36,026 nucleotides of DNA from Bacteroidales bacterium (GTDB taxonomy: Bacteria > Bacteroidota > Bacteroidia > Bacteroidales > PUMT01). Where the stretch lies: positions 1 through 36,026 of the forward strand of contig SLJO01000124.1 in NCBI GenBank assembly GCA_007135095.1, given 5' to 3'. Each line of letters begins with the position of its first letter. Position 1 is the first letter of the stretch. The translations under genes and the position numbers were made by a program. Below, one piece after another: positions 9,489-20,699 of the stretch. Under the pieces are notes generated by a model, which was not told where the DNA came from, made no database searches, and was given only the letters and a program-made list of their open reading frames with translations.

Positions 9489-12400
9489 TTGCCTTTCATA
9501 TTGGTTAATGCATCAAAATATTCCGGCCGGGCTTTTTGGTTATTGCTGTTGTGGGTTTCTATTTTGAGTCCTGGCATTACATTCCAGTATAAGGCTCTGA
9601 ATATGAAGGTTAACGGGATGAAATCAGCCGTTGATTCACCCCCTGTTGCCGCCAGTTCAATACCACTTTCCCAGGATCCTGAGAAACAGGACAGCCCTCC
9701 GGCCAGCCGGATCCCCTTACCTCCAGGCTTTCGGTTAACTACAGAGTACGATGTGAGAACAAATTCCTATCTTTTCAGGAGGATGTATGGAAATATCGAG
9801 ATCGGACGCCCCCAAATAATGAACTTCGAGGAATTCCGGAGCCACAATATGGAAAGGGCCATGCGGGAATACTGGCAGCAGCGGTCCAGGCGTGACGCAG
9901 ATGACGCAAGAACCGATTTCATTCCCGGATTGTCAATCGGCGGGGATGCATTAGATATGATCTTCGGAAGCAATGTTGTCAATATACAGCCACAGGGTTC
10001 GGCCGAGCTGATATTCGGCATAAACACCGTTAAAAATGAGCGTCCCGATATACAGGAAGAGTTACGCCGCACAACAACCTTTGATTTTCAGGAAAAAATC
10101 CAGATGAATGTTACCGGCACCATCGGCGACAGGGTCAGGCTTGGCATCAATTACAATACAGAAGCCATGTTTGAATTTGAGAATCAGACAAAACTGGAAT
10201 ATTCCGGAAGTGAAGACGAGATTATCAAGCGTATTGAAGCCGGAAATGTAACCCTGCCACTTCCCGGTTCACTTATAACAGGCAGCCAGAGCCTTTTTGG
10301 CTTGAAAACTGAACTTCAGTTCGGTAATCTGAATGTAACAAGTGTTTTTTCTCAACAAAAAGGAGAATCCTCAGTAATAGAAGTAAGGGGAGGGGCACAA
10401 ACTCAGAATTTTGAAGTATATGCCGACGAATATGACGCTAACAGGCACTTTTTCCTCTCGCAGTATTTTCGCGATACATATGAATCATCGTTACGTAACC
10501 TGCCGGTGATAAGTTCCGGAATCAACATCACCAGGGTTGAAGTATGGATCACCAATAAAACAAACAATTTTGAGAATTCCAGGAATATAGTTGCCTTTAT
10601 GGATCTGGCAGAAGACCAGTCCAATATGTATTCAGAGGGCATTTTCACAACAAATCCCTCCCTGTCAGGCCTTCATCCCCACAATGAAGTTAACGACCTT
10701 TACGAGTTGATGACAACCACCTATGCCGGTATCAGAAATATAAACCAGGTTACCACCACCCTCCAGCCCCTGGCTCCTGATTTTACAATAGGCCAGGATT
10801 ATGAAGAAATAGAAAATGCCAGGCAGTTATCTCCCAGGGATTTCAATGTAAATTACCGGCTCGGGTACGTATCACTTAACACTTCCCTGAATGCCGACGA
10901 AGTGCTGGCTGTTGCCTTTGAATATACCTACGGCGGACAGACCTACAGGGTTGGTGAATTATCCAATGAGGGTATTTCTGCACCGCAAGCTCTTGTGGTA
11001 AAGTTGCTTAAAGGCGCAAACCTTACTCCCAGACTGCCTACATGGGATCTTATGATGAAAAACATCTATTCGATCGGGGCATGGCAGATAGACCGTAATA
11101 ACTTTGTGTTAAATGTGATGTATCAGGATGACCAGACAGGGAATGCATTGAATTATATTCCCAGCGGACGGTTAAGGGAACAAACCCTGCTGCAGGTAAT
11201 GAACCTGGACAACATGAATTCCCAGCTCGATCCTTATCCGGACGGGGCCTTTGACTTTATTGAAGGAATTACTGTCAATTCTTCAAATGGCAGGATAATA
11301 TTTCCCGTACTTGAACCCTTCGGATCGCATCTGAGAAGGAAGTTCGCCGATGATGCCATAGCAGGCCGTTATGTATTTCAGGAGCTTTACGATTCAACCC
11401 TGACAAGGGCAAGGCAAATTGCCGAGAAAAACAAGTTTATGCTCGCAGGAACATACCAGTCTTCTGCCGGATCGGAAATTCCGCTGAATGCAATGAATGT
11501 TCCACGGGGATCGGTTAATGTTACTGCCGGTGGTATCCAGCTGGTGGAAAACATTGATTATACTGTCGACTATACACTGGGGCGGGTTCAGATAATCAAC
11601 CAGGGCCTGCTTGAGTCAGGCACCCCTATAAGAATATCACTCGAAAGCCAGTCACTTTTTAATCTTCAGACTAAGACCCTTATAGGGTCACATTTTGATT
11701 ACCGGTTTTCCGATAATTTCAATATCGGTGGCACCATCCTTAACCTTACAGAACGGCCGCTGACGCAGAAGGTAAATTTTGGCGATGAGCCCATATCAAA
11801 TACAATATGGGGTATGAATACTTCCTGGCGCACGGAATCACGGTTTCTTACAAATCTGATTGACAAACTTCCCTTTCTGGAAACAAAGGAGGTATCCAGC
11901 ATTTCCTTCCAGGGCGAATTTGCCCATCTTATTCCCGGCCATTCACGTGCCCTGGGGAGTGCAGGGGTATCCTATATTGACGATTTTGAAGCAACCAAAA
12001 CCACAATAGATCTCAAGACTCCCAGCGCATGGATTATTTCAAGCACTCCCGAGGGCCAGCCGATGTTTCCCGAGTCGGCCCTTACCAATGATCTGGCCTA
12101 TGGATTTAACCGGGCATTGCTTTCCTGGTATGTTATAGACCCCCTTTTTTTAAGGAATACCTCTGCAACGCCGAATCATATTAAAAACAATCCCGACCTT
12201 CAGTCAAGCCACCTGGTGCGTGAGGTATTTGAAAAGGAACTTTTCCCTGCAAGGGAAACTCCAAGCGGCATACCTACAAACATCCCGGTTTTGAACCTTG
12301 CCTATTTCCCAGGTGAAAGGGGGCCTTACAACTATGATGTGGCTCCTTCTCCATATTCTGCCGGTATCGCCGCTGACGGAAGCTTATTAAGGCCTGAAAG

Positions 12401-15400
12401 CCGGTGGGGGGGAATTATGCGATCACTTTTTACAACTGATTTTGAAGCATCAAATATTGAATATGTTGAATTCTGGCTGATGGACCCTTTCATTGAACAT
12501 GCTGCTGGCAGCAGCGGGGGTGATTTTTATATAAACCTTGGGAATGTATCGGAGGATATTCTCAAGGATGGCCGCAAGAGCTTTGAGAACGGATTACCAA
12601 CAAATGAGGAAGCAGCAAATGTTGACACCACTGCCTGGGGCCGTGTACCCACCCAGCAGTCGCTGGTAAACGCTTTTGACAACGATCCGAAGGCCCGTGA
12701 ATTTCAGGATGTCGGGCTAAACGGATTACGTACCGTTGACGAGCGCACCTTTTTTTCAGATTTCCTTGATGAGATAGCCCAGGTATTTGGTCAGGATTCC
12801 CCGGCTTTTCAGCAGGCCTGGGATGATCCCTCCAGTGATAATTACCGGTATTTCAGAAGCAGGGAATGGGATGCTAAAAATGCTGATATCCTTACAAGGT
12901 ATAAATATTACAACAATATGGAGGGGAATTCCCCTACATCCGAACAATCACCTGAATCATATCCCACTTCTGCCACCACCCTTCCCAACACCGAAGATAT
13001 CAACCGCGACAATACACTAAACAAATCGGAGGCTTATTATCAGTACCGCATCAGTATGCGGCCGGAAGATCTGCGCGTGGGACATAACTATGTTGTTGAC
13101 TCGGTGCGGACTTCCGTAAAATTTCCCAATGGTGAGCAGTCCGCTGTAAACTGGTATCAGTTCAAAATTCCCCTTTCAGATTATGAGAGGATAGTTGGTC
13201 CGATACAGGATTTCAAATCAATACGGTTTATGCGAATGTTTTTGACCGGATTTGAAGACCCGGTTGTTATGAGATTTGCGCGTCTGGACCTGGTACGAAG
13301 CGACTGGCGTCAGTATCATCTTTCTCTTATGGATGGCCAGGAAGGTCTTGCATATCCTGAACCGGCAAGCGGAACTTTTGATATTTCCGCCGTAAATATA
13401 GAGGAGAATGCAAGCAAAACTCCTGTCAACTACGTGCTCCCTCCGGGAATTGACAGGGTAATAGACCCTGCAAATCCGCAACTTCAGCAACTCAACGAGC
13501 AATCCATGGTCCTGAAGGTAGATAACCTGGAAGATGGCGACGCAAGGGCAGCCTTTAAGAATATTAACCTTGACATAAGGCAATACAGGAAAATTCAAAT
13601 GGAGGTTCACGCGGCAGCATTGACCGGACAGCATCTCAATGACGGCGATCTTACCATGTTCATCAGGCTGGGGACCGACTACCGGAACAATTACTATGAG
13701 TATGAAATACCTCTGAAAGTAACGCCACCAGGAAGGTATGACAACAACAGGGATAGTGACCGGGAGATTGTCTGGCCCGCAGAAAACAGGCTCGATATTG
13801 AACTGGAAATTTTCCAGAAGATCAAGCAGGAAAGAAACAGGTTAATGCAAAACTCCGGGTCCAACATAACTATATCCACTGTATTTTCGCAAATGGATGG
13901 CCAGAACCAGGTAAGGATCGTAGGGAATCCCAACCTCAGCAATGTGCGTACTATGATGATCGGGATCAGGAATCCCAGTCACCTGAGCAATCCGCTTGCC
14001 GGGGATGACGGTATGCATAAATCAGGTGAAGTATGGGTAAATGAACTGCGGCTGACCAATTTTAATGAAGAAGGCGGGTGGGCTGCCAATGCCCGGCTGA
14101 CAGCAAGGCTTGCCGATCTTGGTAATATTACCTTCGCAGGGTCCACCAGTCAGCCCGGATTCGGAAGTATAGAGAAGAAAGTCAATGAAAGGCTTCAGGA
14201 ACAAATCAATCAGTATGATATATCCTCCAACCTGGAACTGGGCAAATTCTTTCACGATGATTCAGGTGTAAGGATCCCCTTGTATTTAGGATATTCTGAA
14301 GGATTTATCAATCCAAAATACAATCCCCTCGACCCCGATGTGCCATTGAGCGATGCACTTGATTTAGCCCGGACACGGCAGCAGAGAGATTCTATAAGAG
14401 ATATGGCTCAGGATTACACAAGGAGGAAAAGCCTCAACCTGACAAATGTTCAGGTAGCCCGTCCTGCGGAGACTCAAAGATTTTACAACATCAGTAACTG
14501 GTCACTCAGCTATTCCTTTAGTGAAATGCTTGGAAGGAATATTAATACCGATTACAGAATACAACGAAACCACAGGGGCGGAATCAACTATAATTACACC
14601 ACTCAGCCCAGGAATATCACCCCGTTCAGCAGCCTGAGCGTGCTCAATGCACCCGCATTAAGACTGCTGAAGGATTTTAATTTTTACTATTCACCTTCTT
14701 TCCTGTCCTTCAGAACCGATCTGACCAGGCATTACCAGGCTACACAGTTAAGGAACATCAACAACCCTGATTTTCTTATTTTCCCATCTTATCAAAAGGA
14801 TTTTCACTGGAACAGGTTTTATGATATGAGGTTCGACCTGACAAGACAGCTGCGCCTTGAGTTTTCTGCCACCAATACAGCGCGTATTGACGAACCTGAA
14901 GGTATTGTCGACAAATACAGGGATCCCGGGGGCTATCAGCACTGGAAGGACTCTGTAATGGTTAATTTAAAAAACCTTGGCCGCACAACCCAGTACTATC
15001 ATTCCACAAATTTAACATACAACCTGCCTATTAATAAGATACCTTTTCTTAACTGGGTCAATGTTACTGCAAGGTACAATGCTACCTACGGATGGGATGC
15101 AGGAATGATACTGCCCGATTCACTGAACATCAATCTGGGAAATGTAATCCAGAACAGCAATACCTCCCAGTTAAATGCCCAGTTGAATATGATTAATTTA
15201 TATAACAAGGTAGGCTATTTCCAGCGGGTAAATCAAAAATCCCGGCAGATTCCCGGAAGGCAGGCTGACCAGGCCCGGCAGCCTGAATTCCGTCGAGTGA
15301 GGTATGAAAGAAGCAATGTAAATCTTAGAGCTGACCAGCCCAACGCAATCAATCATAACCTGAATACAGATGAAGTGGTTGTCAGGGTGCTGGATGGTCA

Positions 15401-16931
15401 GGGAAGGCCTGTCAGGGGAAGGGCGGAAATAATTAATGAAAGAAGGGTTAACTATACGGTCGATCGTGATATAGAAGGAGCATCAGTCATAGTTGAAGGA
15501 AATGTGGAAGTAGTGGAGACTTTATTCTCACAGGTCGCTGAACATGCTTCAAGGCTCCTGATGTCGATCAGGAATATTGGAGCCTCCTATTCCCATACCG
15601 ACGGCACGATCCTTTATGGTTACCTGCCCGGAACAGATTTTCTCGGGACACAGGAATTCAGCAATGCCATTGCCCCGGGCTTCCCTTTCGTTCTGGGATA
15701 CCAGGATCCCGATTTTGCATGGAAATCAATAAACAGAGGCTGGATGACTACCGATACCACCCTGAACGATCCGTTTATGATGAGTCACAGCAATACTTTT
15801 AATTTCAGGAGCACCATAGAGCCGATTTCCGGATTGCGTATTGATCTTACCGCCAGCCGCACCTTTGTTGAAAATATGAGGGAGTACTATTATGCCGACC
15901 GGTACGGCAATTTTCATTCCAGCGGCCGGATAAATTCAGGGAATTTCAACATGAGCTTTTTGACATTCAGAACTGCTTTCGAAAGACCCTCGGCTGATAA
16001 TTCCTATTTTTCCCAGGCCTATGAGGATTTCAGCAATTACCGCAGGGTTATTGCCGGCAGGCTGGCTGACGAAAGGGGATACTCAGCCGTTTATGATCCT
16101 GGAGTGACAGATGAGGATGGATTTCCCGACGGGTTCGGCAGCCTGTCTCAGGATGTTTTAATGCCGGCATTTATGGCGGCATACGGAAGCATCAATCCTG
16201 AAAAAGTCACATTAAGTGCATTTCCCATGATACCATTGCCAAACTGGAGAATTATGTACGATGGCCTTTCACGCGTACCCCTGCTCAGGCGCATATTACA
16301 AACAGCCAATATTAATCATGCTTACCGGTCAACATACAGTGTATCCAGCTATATTACCAACCTTAGTTACCTGGCCGGGAATGATGGTTTCAGTTATATC
16401 AGGGATAATGTAAGGGCAAATTTTATTCCCGAATACGACATATCCTCTGTTGCTCTAAGTGAGCAGTTCAATCCCCTGATAAATATTGATATTACCTGGA
16501 ACAATAATTTTACATCCCGGGCAGAAATCAGGAAAACCCGTACCGTATCACTCAGCCTTGCCAACAACCAGATCTCGGAATTGATGAGTGAGGAGGTGAT
16601 TATGGGTATAGGTTACCGGTTCAGGGATGTTCAGCTTATTTACCGCTCGGGTGGTGCTCAGCGTCAACTGATGAGTGATCTTAATGTAAGAGCTGACCTG
16701 TCTGTCAGGGAAAATCTTACAATCGTAAGGCGTCTCGCTGAAGAAGGGACTCAGCCTACTGCAGGGCAAACCATTATCTCGGTTAATGCATCGGCCGACT
16801 ATGTTATCAGCAACCGCTTTGATTTACGTGTATTTTTTGACCGTGTTGTAAACAAGCCCATAGTAAGCTTGTCCTATCCCACCACTAATACAAGTGTAGG
16901 ATTCAGCCTGAGATTTACACTTATCCAATAA
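9489..16931 (+). CDS. sprA: SprA, outer-membrane translocon of the type IX secretion system
   Basis: SprA (Sov in Porphyromonas) is the giant outer-membrane beta-barrel through which type IX cargo leaves the periplasm. At 2480 residues this protein has the family's typical size. Family-like stretches include FIPGLSIGGDALDMIFG near residue 141, GSAELIFGINTVKNERPD, GVSYIDDFEATKTTIDLKTP in the middle, and a barrel-like, aromatic-rich C-terminus ending SVGFSLRFTLIQ. A hydrophobic segment (FWLLLLWVSILSPG, about residues 17-30) looks like a signal peptide. No ATG precedes it in frame, so translation must begin at a TTG (9489, or 9501). The order ruvA-sprA-gcvH is, from memory, shared with other Bacteroidota. 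SprA also supports gliding in motile relatives, but no gliding genes are seen here. Confidence 0.95.
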   Translation: MPFILVNASKYSGRAFWLLLLWVSILSPGITFQYKALNMKVNGMKSAVDSPPVAASSIPLSQDPEKQDSPPASRIPLPPGFRLTTEYDVRTNSYLFRRMYGNIEIGRPQIMNFEEFRSHNMERAMREYWQQRSRRDADDARTDFIPGLSIGGDALDMIFGSNVVNIQPQGSAELIFGINTVKNERPDIQEELRRTTTFDFQEKIQMNVTGTIGDRVRLGINYNTEAMFEFENQTKLEYSGSEDEIIKRIEAGNVTLPLPGSLITGSQSLFGLKTELQFGNLNVTSVFSQQKGESSVIEVRGGAQTQNFEVYADEYDANRHFFLSQYFRDTYESSLRNLPVISSGINITRVEVWITNKTNNFENSRNIVAFMDLAEDQSNMYSEGIFTTNPSLSGLHPHNEVNDLYELMTTTYAGIRNINQVTTTLQPLAPDFTIGQDYEEIENARQLSPRDFNVNYRLGYVSLNTSLNADEVLAVAFEYTYGGQTYRVGELSNEGISAPQALVVKLLKGANLTPRLPTWDLMMKNIYSIGAWQIDRNNFVLNVMYQDDQTGNALNYIPSGRLREQTLLQVMNLDNMNSQLDPYPDGAFDFIEGITVNSSNGRIIFPVLEPFGSHLRRKFADDAIAGRYVFQELYDSTLTRARQIAEKNKFMLAGTYQSSAGSEIPLNAMNVPRGSVNVTAGGIQLVENIDYTVDYTLGRVQIINQGLLESGTPIRISLESQSLFNLQTKTLIGSHFDYRFSDNFNIGGTILNLTERPLTQKVNFGDEPISNTIWGMNTSWRTESRFLTNLIDKLPFLETKEVSSISFQGEFAHLIPGHSRALGSAGVSYIDDFEATKTTIDLKTPSAWIISSTPEGQPMFPESALTNDLAYGFNRALLSWYVIDPLFLRNTSATPNHIKNNPDLQSSHLVREVFEKELFPARETPSGIPTNIPVLNLAYFPGERGPYNYDVAPSPYSAGIAADGSLLRPESRWGGIMRSLFTTDFEASNIEYVEFWLMDPFIEHAAGSSGGDFYINLGNVSEDILKDGRKSFENGLPTNEEAANVDTTAWGRVPTQQSLVNAFDNDPKAREFQDVGLNGLRTVDERTFFSDFLDEIAQVFGQDSPAFQQAWDDPSSDNYRYFRSREWDAKNADILTRYKYYNNMEGNSPTSEQSPESYPTSATTLPNTEDINRDNTLNKSEAYYQYRISMRPEDLRVGHNYVVDSVRTSVKFPNGEQSAVNWYQFKIPLSDYERIVGPIQDFKSIRFMRMFLTGFEDPVVMRFARLDLVRSDWRQYHLSLMDGQEGLAYPEPASGTFDISAVNIEENASKTPVNYVLPPGIDRVIDPANPQLQQLNEQSMVLKVDNLEDGDARAAFKNINLDIRQYRKIQMEVHAAALTGQHLNDGDLTMFIRLGTDYRNNYYEYEIPLKVTPPGRYDNNRDSDREIVWPAENRLDIELEIFQKIKQERNRLMQNSGSNITISTVFSQMDGQNQVRIVGNPNLSNVRTMMIGIRNPSHLSNPLAGDDGMHKSGEVWVNELRLTNFNEEGGWAANARLTARLADLGNITFAGSTSQPGFGSIEKKVNERLQEQINQYDISSNLELGKFFHDDSGVRIPLYLGYSEGFINPKYNPLDPDVPLSDALDLARTRQQRDSIRDMAQDYTRRKSLNLTNVQVARPAETQRFYNISNWSLSYSFSEMLGRNINTDYRIQRNHRGGINYNYTTQPRNITPFSSLSVLNAPALRLLKDFNFYYSPSFLSFRTDLTRHYQATQLRNINNPDFLIFPSYQKDFHWNRFYDMRFDLTRQLRLEFSATNTARIDEPEGIVDKYRDPGGYQHWKDSVMVNLKNLGRTTQYYHSTNLTYNLPINKIPFLNWVNVTARYNATYGWDAGMILPDSLNINLGNVIQNSNTSQLNAQLNMINLYNKVGYFQRVNQKSRQIPGRQADQARQPEFRRVRYERSNVNLRADQPNAINHNLNTDEVVVRVLDGQGRPVRGRAEIINERRVNYTVDRDIEGASVIVEGNVEVVETLFSQVAEHASRLLMSIRNIGASYSHTDGTILYGYLPGTDFLGTQEFSNAIAPGFPFVLGYQDPDFAWKSINRGWMTTDTTLNDPFMMSHSNTFNFRSTIEPISGLRIDLTASRTFVENMREYYYADRYGNFHSSGRINSGNFNMSFLTFRTAFERPSADNSYFSQAYEDFSNYRRVIAGRLADERGYSAVYDPGVTDEDGFPDGFGSLSQDVLMPAFMAAYGSINPEKVTLSAFPMIPLPNWRIMYDGLSRVPLLRRILQTANINHAYRSTYSVSSYITNLSYLAGNDGFSYIRDNVRANFIPEYDISSVALSEQFNPLINIDITWNNNFTSRAEIRKTRTVSLSLANNQISELMSEEVIMGIGYRFRDVQLIYRSGGAQRQLMSDLNVRADLSVRENLTIVRRLAEEGTQPTAGQTIISVNASADYVISNRFDLRVFFDRVVNKPIVSLSYPTTNTSVGFSLRFTLIQ

Positions 16932-17033
16932 CCCGCATTTGATATTTTACCCCGGTCTTTCAGATTATCGGATAAATCCGGCAGCCTGCATAGAAAAACT
17001 GATTTATGGTTACGGCACCAGGCCGGGTTATTT

Positions 17034-17056
17034 AATAATCATATTTTATGATGATT
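17034..17056. repeat. AT-rich palindrome upstream of gcvH
   Basis: AATAATCATA and TATGATGATT pair at nine of ten positions around a TTT centre. The palindrome lies about 35 bases upstream of the gcvH -7-like element and 100 bases after the sprA stop. It could be an operator or part of an sprA 3' end. There is no further evidence. Confidence 0.3.
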
Positions 17057-17091
17057 AACCAATCTGATAGGTATTTTGTATAAAAATTGCT

Positions 17092-17099
17092 TACTTTTG
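17092..17099 (+). promoter_or_regulatory. Candidate -7 promoter element of gcvH
   Basis: TACTTTTG is an exact TANNTTTG match and would give a leader of about 40 bases to the gcvH ATG at 17147. A TTTG lies upstream at 17075-17078, but only 13 bases away instead of the usual 19-21. Confidence 0.4.
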
Positions 17100-17146
17100 A
17101 AAGGATAAGTACAAATTTCTCAAATACACAATCTAAATGAATTGAT

Positions 17147-17527
17147 ATGGAAATTCCAGATGAACTTAAGTACACAAAGGATCACGAATGGATTCGCCAG
17201 GAAAACGGTGATGCAACGGTTGGCATAACCGATTTTGCCCAGGGGGAGCTTGGTGACATAGTGTTCATAGAGATAGAAACAGAGGGAGAGACACTGGACA
17301 AGGATGAGGTTTACGGTACCATTGAAGCCGTAAAGACAGTTTCCGACCTGTTTATGCCTGTTGCAGGAGAGGTTACAACTGTTAATCCTAAGCTTGCCGA
17401 TACTCCGGACATAGTCAACAAGGATCCATACGGGGATGGATGGATGATCAAAATCAAAATGTCCGATCCCGGTCAGTTTGATGAATTGCTGACAGCCGAA
17501 CAGTACAGGGAGCTTATTGAAACCTGA
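17147..17527 (+). CDS. gcvH: Glycine cleavage system H protein
   Basis: This lipoyl-carrying shuttle protein passes the aminomethyl group of glycine between GcvP, GcvT and the lipoamide dehydrogenase. The 126-residue length is standard. The sequence opens IPDELKYTKDHEWI, and the lipoylation site is K63 within GTIEAVKTVSDL. The C-terminal half contains NKDPYGDGWMIKIK, as expected. gcvP and gcvT are not in the window. In many Bacteroidota gcvH stands alone after sprA, so the position is not odd. It is convergent with infB, with 39 bases between the stops and no clear terminator hairpin in them. Confidence 0.96.
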   Translation: MEIPDELKYTKDHEWIRQENGDATVGITDFAQGELGDIVFIEIETEGETLDKDEVYGTIEAVKTVSDLFMPVAGEVTTVNPKLADTPDIVNKDPYGDGWMIKIKMSDPGQFDELLTAEQYRELIET

Positions 17528-17566
17528 AAGACTCCCTGAATCTATTATTTACCATTTGCCGGGGGA

Positions 17567-20500
17567 TCAGAGTGTCTTTTTGTACTCTACCTCCCGGTAA
17601 CCTTCTATAATATCCCCAACCTTTATGTCATTATAGTTGGCAATATTAAGTCCGCATTCATAACCGGAATTTACTTCCCTTACATCGTCCTTGAATCTTT
17701 TGAGTGATCCAAGTTCTCCCGTATGTACTACAATCCCGTCCCGGATGAGGCGTATTCTGGTATTCCTGTGTATCTTTCCGTCTTTGACGAAACAACCGGC
17801 TACAGTTCCCACTTTGGTTATTTTAAAGGTTTCCCTGACTTCCAGGGTCGCGATTACTTCCTCCTTGATTTCGGGCGAAAGCATCCCTTCCATAGCCGAT
17901 TTTATTTCGTTAATGGCATTATAAATTATCGAATAAAGCCTTACATCTATTTCTTCCTTTTCTGCCAGTTTTCTTGCACTCATCGAAGGCCTTACCTGGA
18001 ATCCTACAACAATGGCATTTGAAGCCGCAGCCAGCAATATATCCGACTCAGATATCTGTCCGACAGCCTTGTGTATTATCCTGACCTGTATTTCCTCGGT
18101 TGAGAGTTTTATCAGCGAGTCTGCTAATGCTTCAATTGATCCGTCCACATCGCCTTTAACAATGATGTTCAGCTCCTGGAAGTTGCCGATGGCTATGCGT
18201 CGCCCAATCTCATCAAGGGTAATATGCTTCTGGGTTCGCAGTCCCTGTTCACGCTGCAATTGCTCCCTTTTATTGGCAATGTCTCTGGCTTCCTTATCGG
18301 TCGACATGACGTTAAAGTTGTCCCCCGCCTGGGGTGCTCCGTTAAGCCCGAGGATCAGGGCGGGTGTTGAAGGACCTGCTTCCCTGATGATCTTGCCCCG
18401 CTCATTGTGCATGGCCTTGACATGGCCGTAATGCGTTCCTGCGAGAACTATATCGCCCATCTTTAATGTGCCTGAGTGTACCAGGATCGTGGTAATGTAA
18501 CCTCTTCCCTTGTCCAGTTCAGACTCTATCACTGTACCTGTTGCCCTTTTGTTTGGATTGGCCTTTAATTCAAGCATTTCTGCTTCCAGCAGCACCTTTT
18601 CAAGCAAATGGTCAACATTGTCGCCCTGCTTGGCTGATATTTCCTGTACCTGGTACTTTCCTCCCCAGTCCTCTGTAAGAAAATTCATGTTTGCAAGCTG
18701 CTCCTTGATCTTTTCGGGATTGGCACCGGGCTTGTCCATCTTATTTATTGCAAATACAATTGGCACGCCGGCAGCGTGAGCATGATTAATGGCTTCCACT
18801 GTCTGGGGCATGACACTATCGTCAGCCGCAATTACGATAATTGCAATATCTGTTATTTTGGCTCCACGGGCTCTCATTGCTGTAAAAGCTTCATGGCCGG
18901 GTGTGTCGAGGAAAGTTATGGTTTTATCATTTTCAAGCTCAACATTATAGGCCCCGATATGCTGCGTAATTCCGCCGGCTTCCCCGGCAATAACATTGGC
19001 ATGGCGTATGAAATCCAAAAGTGATGTTTTACCATGGTCAACGTGTCCCATTACCGTTACAATGGGCGGTCGTTCGATCAGCAGGGTCTCGTCATCACTA
19101 TCGTCCTCGTCCACCATTTCGTCCTGCAGATCAGCGCTTACGAATTCTGTTTTATGATCGTATTCTTCTGCAACCAGTGCTATGGTTTCAGCATCCAGCC
19201 GTTGATTTATAGAAACGAAAAGGCCCAGGCTCATACAGGAGGATATGATATCGATAACCGGAACATCCATCATGTTTGCCAGTTCGTTTACCGTGACGAA
19301 TTCCGTTACTTTCAGGATTTTCCTGTCCTGTTCATGTTTTTCTGATTCTTCCAGTTGTTTCTGGCTCTGCAAATCCCTCTTGTCTCTGCGGTATTTGGAG
19401 CCTTTTGATTTACCCTTGGAGGTCAGCCTTGAAAGGGTATCCTTGATTTGTTTCTGAACATCCTCTTCACTGATCTCATTCCTGACAGGTCTTTTCTTGC
19501 TCTTTCTGACCTTTGATTTTAATGGATCGCCGGAAGCTGCCGGCAGTTTTTTCGCCGGGTCAAATTTTGAATCAACCTGGGTTTTTGGTGAATCCTTGCG
19601 TATACGTTTCCGTTTCTTTTTCTTGCCTCTTTCGGGATCACTTGAAGAAGCAACCGGCTTTTTCTTTGCCTTTTCGGGCAGGTCAATTCTTCCGACCACG
19701 GTGGGTCCTGTCAGTTTCTGCACCTTATGCTTGAATACGCTATCTTCCTGGGGCAGTTCCTTTGCAGGTTGTTCTTCAGGGACTTCAGCTGCGGGTTTTT
19801 CCTCTGCTGCTTTTTCGGCAGCGGGTTTTTCCTCTTCGGCTTTTTCAGCCGCGGGTTTCTGCTCTTCAACCTTTTCTTCAGCGGGCTCCCGGGCAGCAAT
19901 TTTATCTACAGGGGGCTTTTCCTCTTCGGCTTTTTCTGCGGCAGACTTTTCTGCAGCGGGTGTCTCCGGGGCGGGTGTGTCCTGGGAAGGTGCGGCTGAC
20001 TTAACTTTCTCAGCTTCCTTTGGCTCTAGGCCACCCGGTTCTTTTTCCTTTGCTGCCTCAGTTTTTGGCTTTTCATCCTTTTTCTCAGTCCGTGGTTTTT
20101 TGTAAAGTGAATCCAGGTCCAGTTTGCCAACGATTTTCAGTCCGGGAGCAGGAGCTTCTTGCCCGGGCGCCTTAACGGCTGCTTTTTCACTGCCTGGTTC
20201 TTTATCCCCGTCTTTCTTTTCTGCCGGCCTGGCTTTTTCAACCTTGCCGGGTGCAGGTTCGGCCGGTTTTGCAGCTTTTGGGGGAGCCTTGGGCTGGGCG
20301 GGTTTTTTTGATCCGGTATCTTTTATAAATACTTCATCCTCGCTTTCCGGAATGTCCGGCTCATCTTTAACAGGTAATTTTTTGCTGCTGTCTTCAATCG
20401 AAACACCATCTTTCTTTTCACGGGCAATTCTCTGACTGATCTTTTCAGATTCTTTCTTTACATTGATCTCGGAACTATATTCCTTATGCAGAATATGATA

Positions 20501-20641
20501 CTGTTCTTCCGAAACCTTTGTGTTCGGGTCAGGACTAACATCATGCCCCTTCTTCCTGAGAAAGTCCACAATTGTGGATATTCCAAGGTTGAATTCTCTT
20601 GCTACTTTGCTAAGTCTTTTTTTTGTAATGACTTCTGACAT
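17567..20641 (-). CDS. infB: Translation initiation factor IF-2
   Basis: This GTPase brings fMet-tRNA to the 30S subunit and promotes subunit joining. The 1024-residue protein has an N-terminal IF2_N motif (residues about 4-50, [20 protein letters not shown]). A very long low-complexity linker rich in K, E, P and A follows, to about residue 430. A second IF2_N-like domain ([20 protein letters not shown]) precedes the G domain. The G domain has GHVDHGKT at 532-539, [12 protein letters not shown] and an SAKQG motif. Domains II to IV end at VEYKKTL. The ATG at 20641 lies 58 bases after the nusA stop. It is the last gene of rimP-nusA-infB. Confidence 0.97.
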   Translation of the reverse strand: MSEVITKKRLSKVAREFNLGISTIVDFLRKKGHDVSPDPNTKVSEEQYHILHKEYSSEINVKKESEKISQRIAREKKDGVSIEDSSKKLPVKDEPDIPESEDEVFIKDTGSKKPAQPKAPPKAAKPAEPAPGKVEKARPAEKKDGDKEPGSEKAAVKAPGQEAPAPGLKIVGKLDLDSLYKKPRTEKKDEKPKTEAAKEKEPGGLEPKEAEKVKSAAPSQDTPAPETPAAEKSAAEKAEEEKPPVDKIAAREPAEEKVEEQKPAAEKAEEEKPAAEKAAEEKPAAEVPEEQPAKELPQEDSVFKHKVQKLTGPTVVGRIDLPEKAKKKPVASSSDPERGKKKKRKRIRKDSPKTQVDSKFDPAKKLPAASGDPLKSKVRKSKKRPVRNEISEEDVQKQIKDTLSRLTSKGKSKGSKYRRDKRDLQSQKQLEESEKHEQDRKILKVTEFVTVNELANMMDVPVIDIISSCMSLGLFVSINQRLDAETIALVAEEYDHKTEFVSADLQDEMVDEDDSDDETLLIERPPIVTVMGHVDHGKTSLLDFIRHANVIAGEAGGITQHIGAYNVELENDKTITFLDTPGHEAFTAMRARGAKITDIAIIVIAADDSVMPQTVEAINHAHAAGVPIVFAINKMDKPGANPEKIKEQLANMNFLTEDWGGKYQVQEISAKQGDNVDHLLEKVLLEAEMLELKANPNKRATGTVIESELDKGRGYITTILVHSGTLKMGDIVLAGTHYGHVKAMHNERGKIIREAGPSTPALILGLNGAPQAGDNFNVMSTDKEARDIANKREQLQREQGLRTQKHITLDEIGRRIAIGNFQELNIIVKGDVDGSIEALADSLIKLSTEEIQVRIIHKAVGQISESDILLAAASNAIVVGFQVRPSMSARKLAEKEEIDVRLYSIIYNAINEIKSAMEGMLSPEIKEEVIATLEVRETFKITKVGTVAGCFVKDGKIHRNTRIRLIRDGIVVHTGELGSLKRFKDDVREVNSGYECGLNIANYNDIKVGDIIEGYREVEYKKTL
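19791..19940 (-). repeat. 30-bp tandem repeat inside infB (10-residue protein repeat)
   Basis: Units begin at 19791, 19821, 19851, 19881 and 19911 with an exact 30-base period. The first three start with GCGGGTTT, and the later two are more diverged. On the coding strand they give 10-residue units such as [10 protein letters not shown] and [10 protein letters not shown] in the charged IF-2 linker. The regular period points to slippage or unequal crossing-over within the gene. Copy number is likely to vary between strains. Confidence 0.75.
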
Positions 20642-20699
20642 ATTTACAATCCCTCTGTTTTTTTAGATCCCTGAAAAGGGTATTAAATGGTATTACATG

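Noticed and set aside
19497-20105. 202-codon plus-strand frame opposite infB
   Set aside because: It is a serine/phenylalanine/alanine-rich shadow of the repetitive K/E/P/A linker of IF-2 on the other strand.
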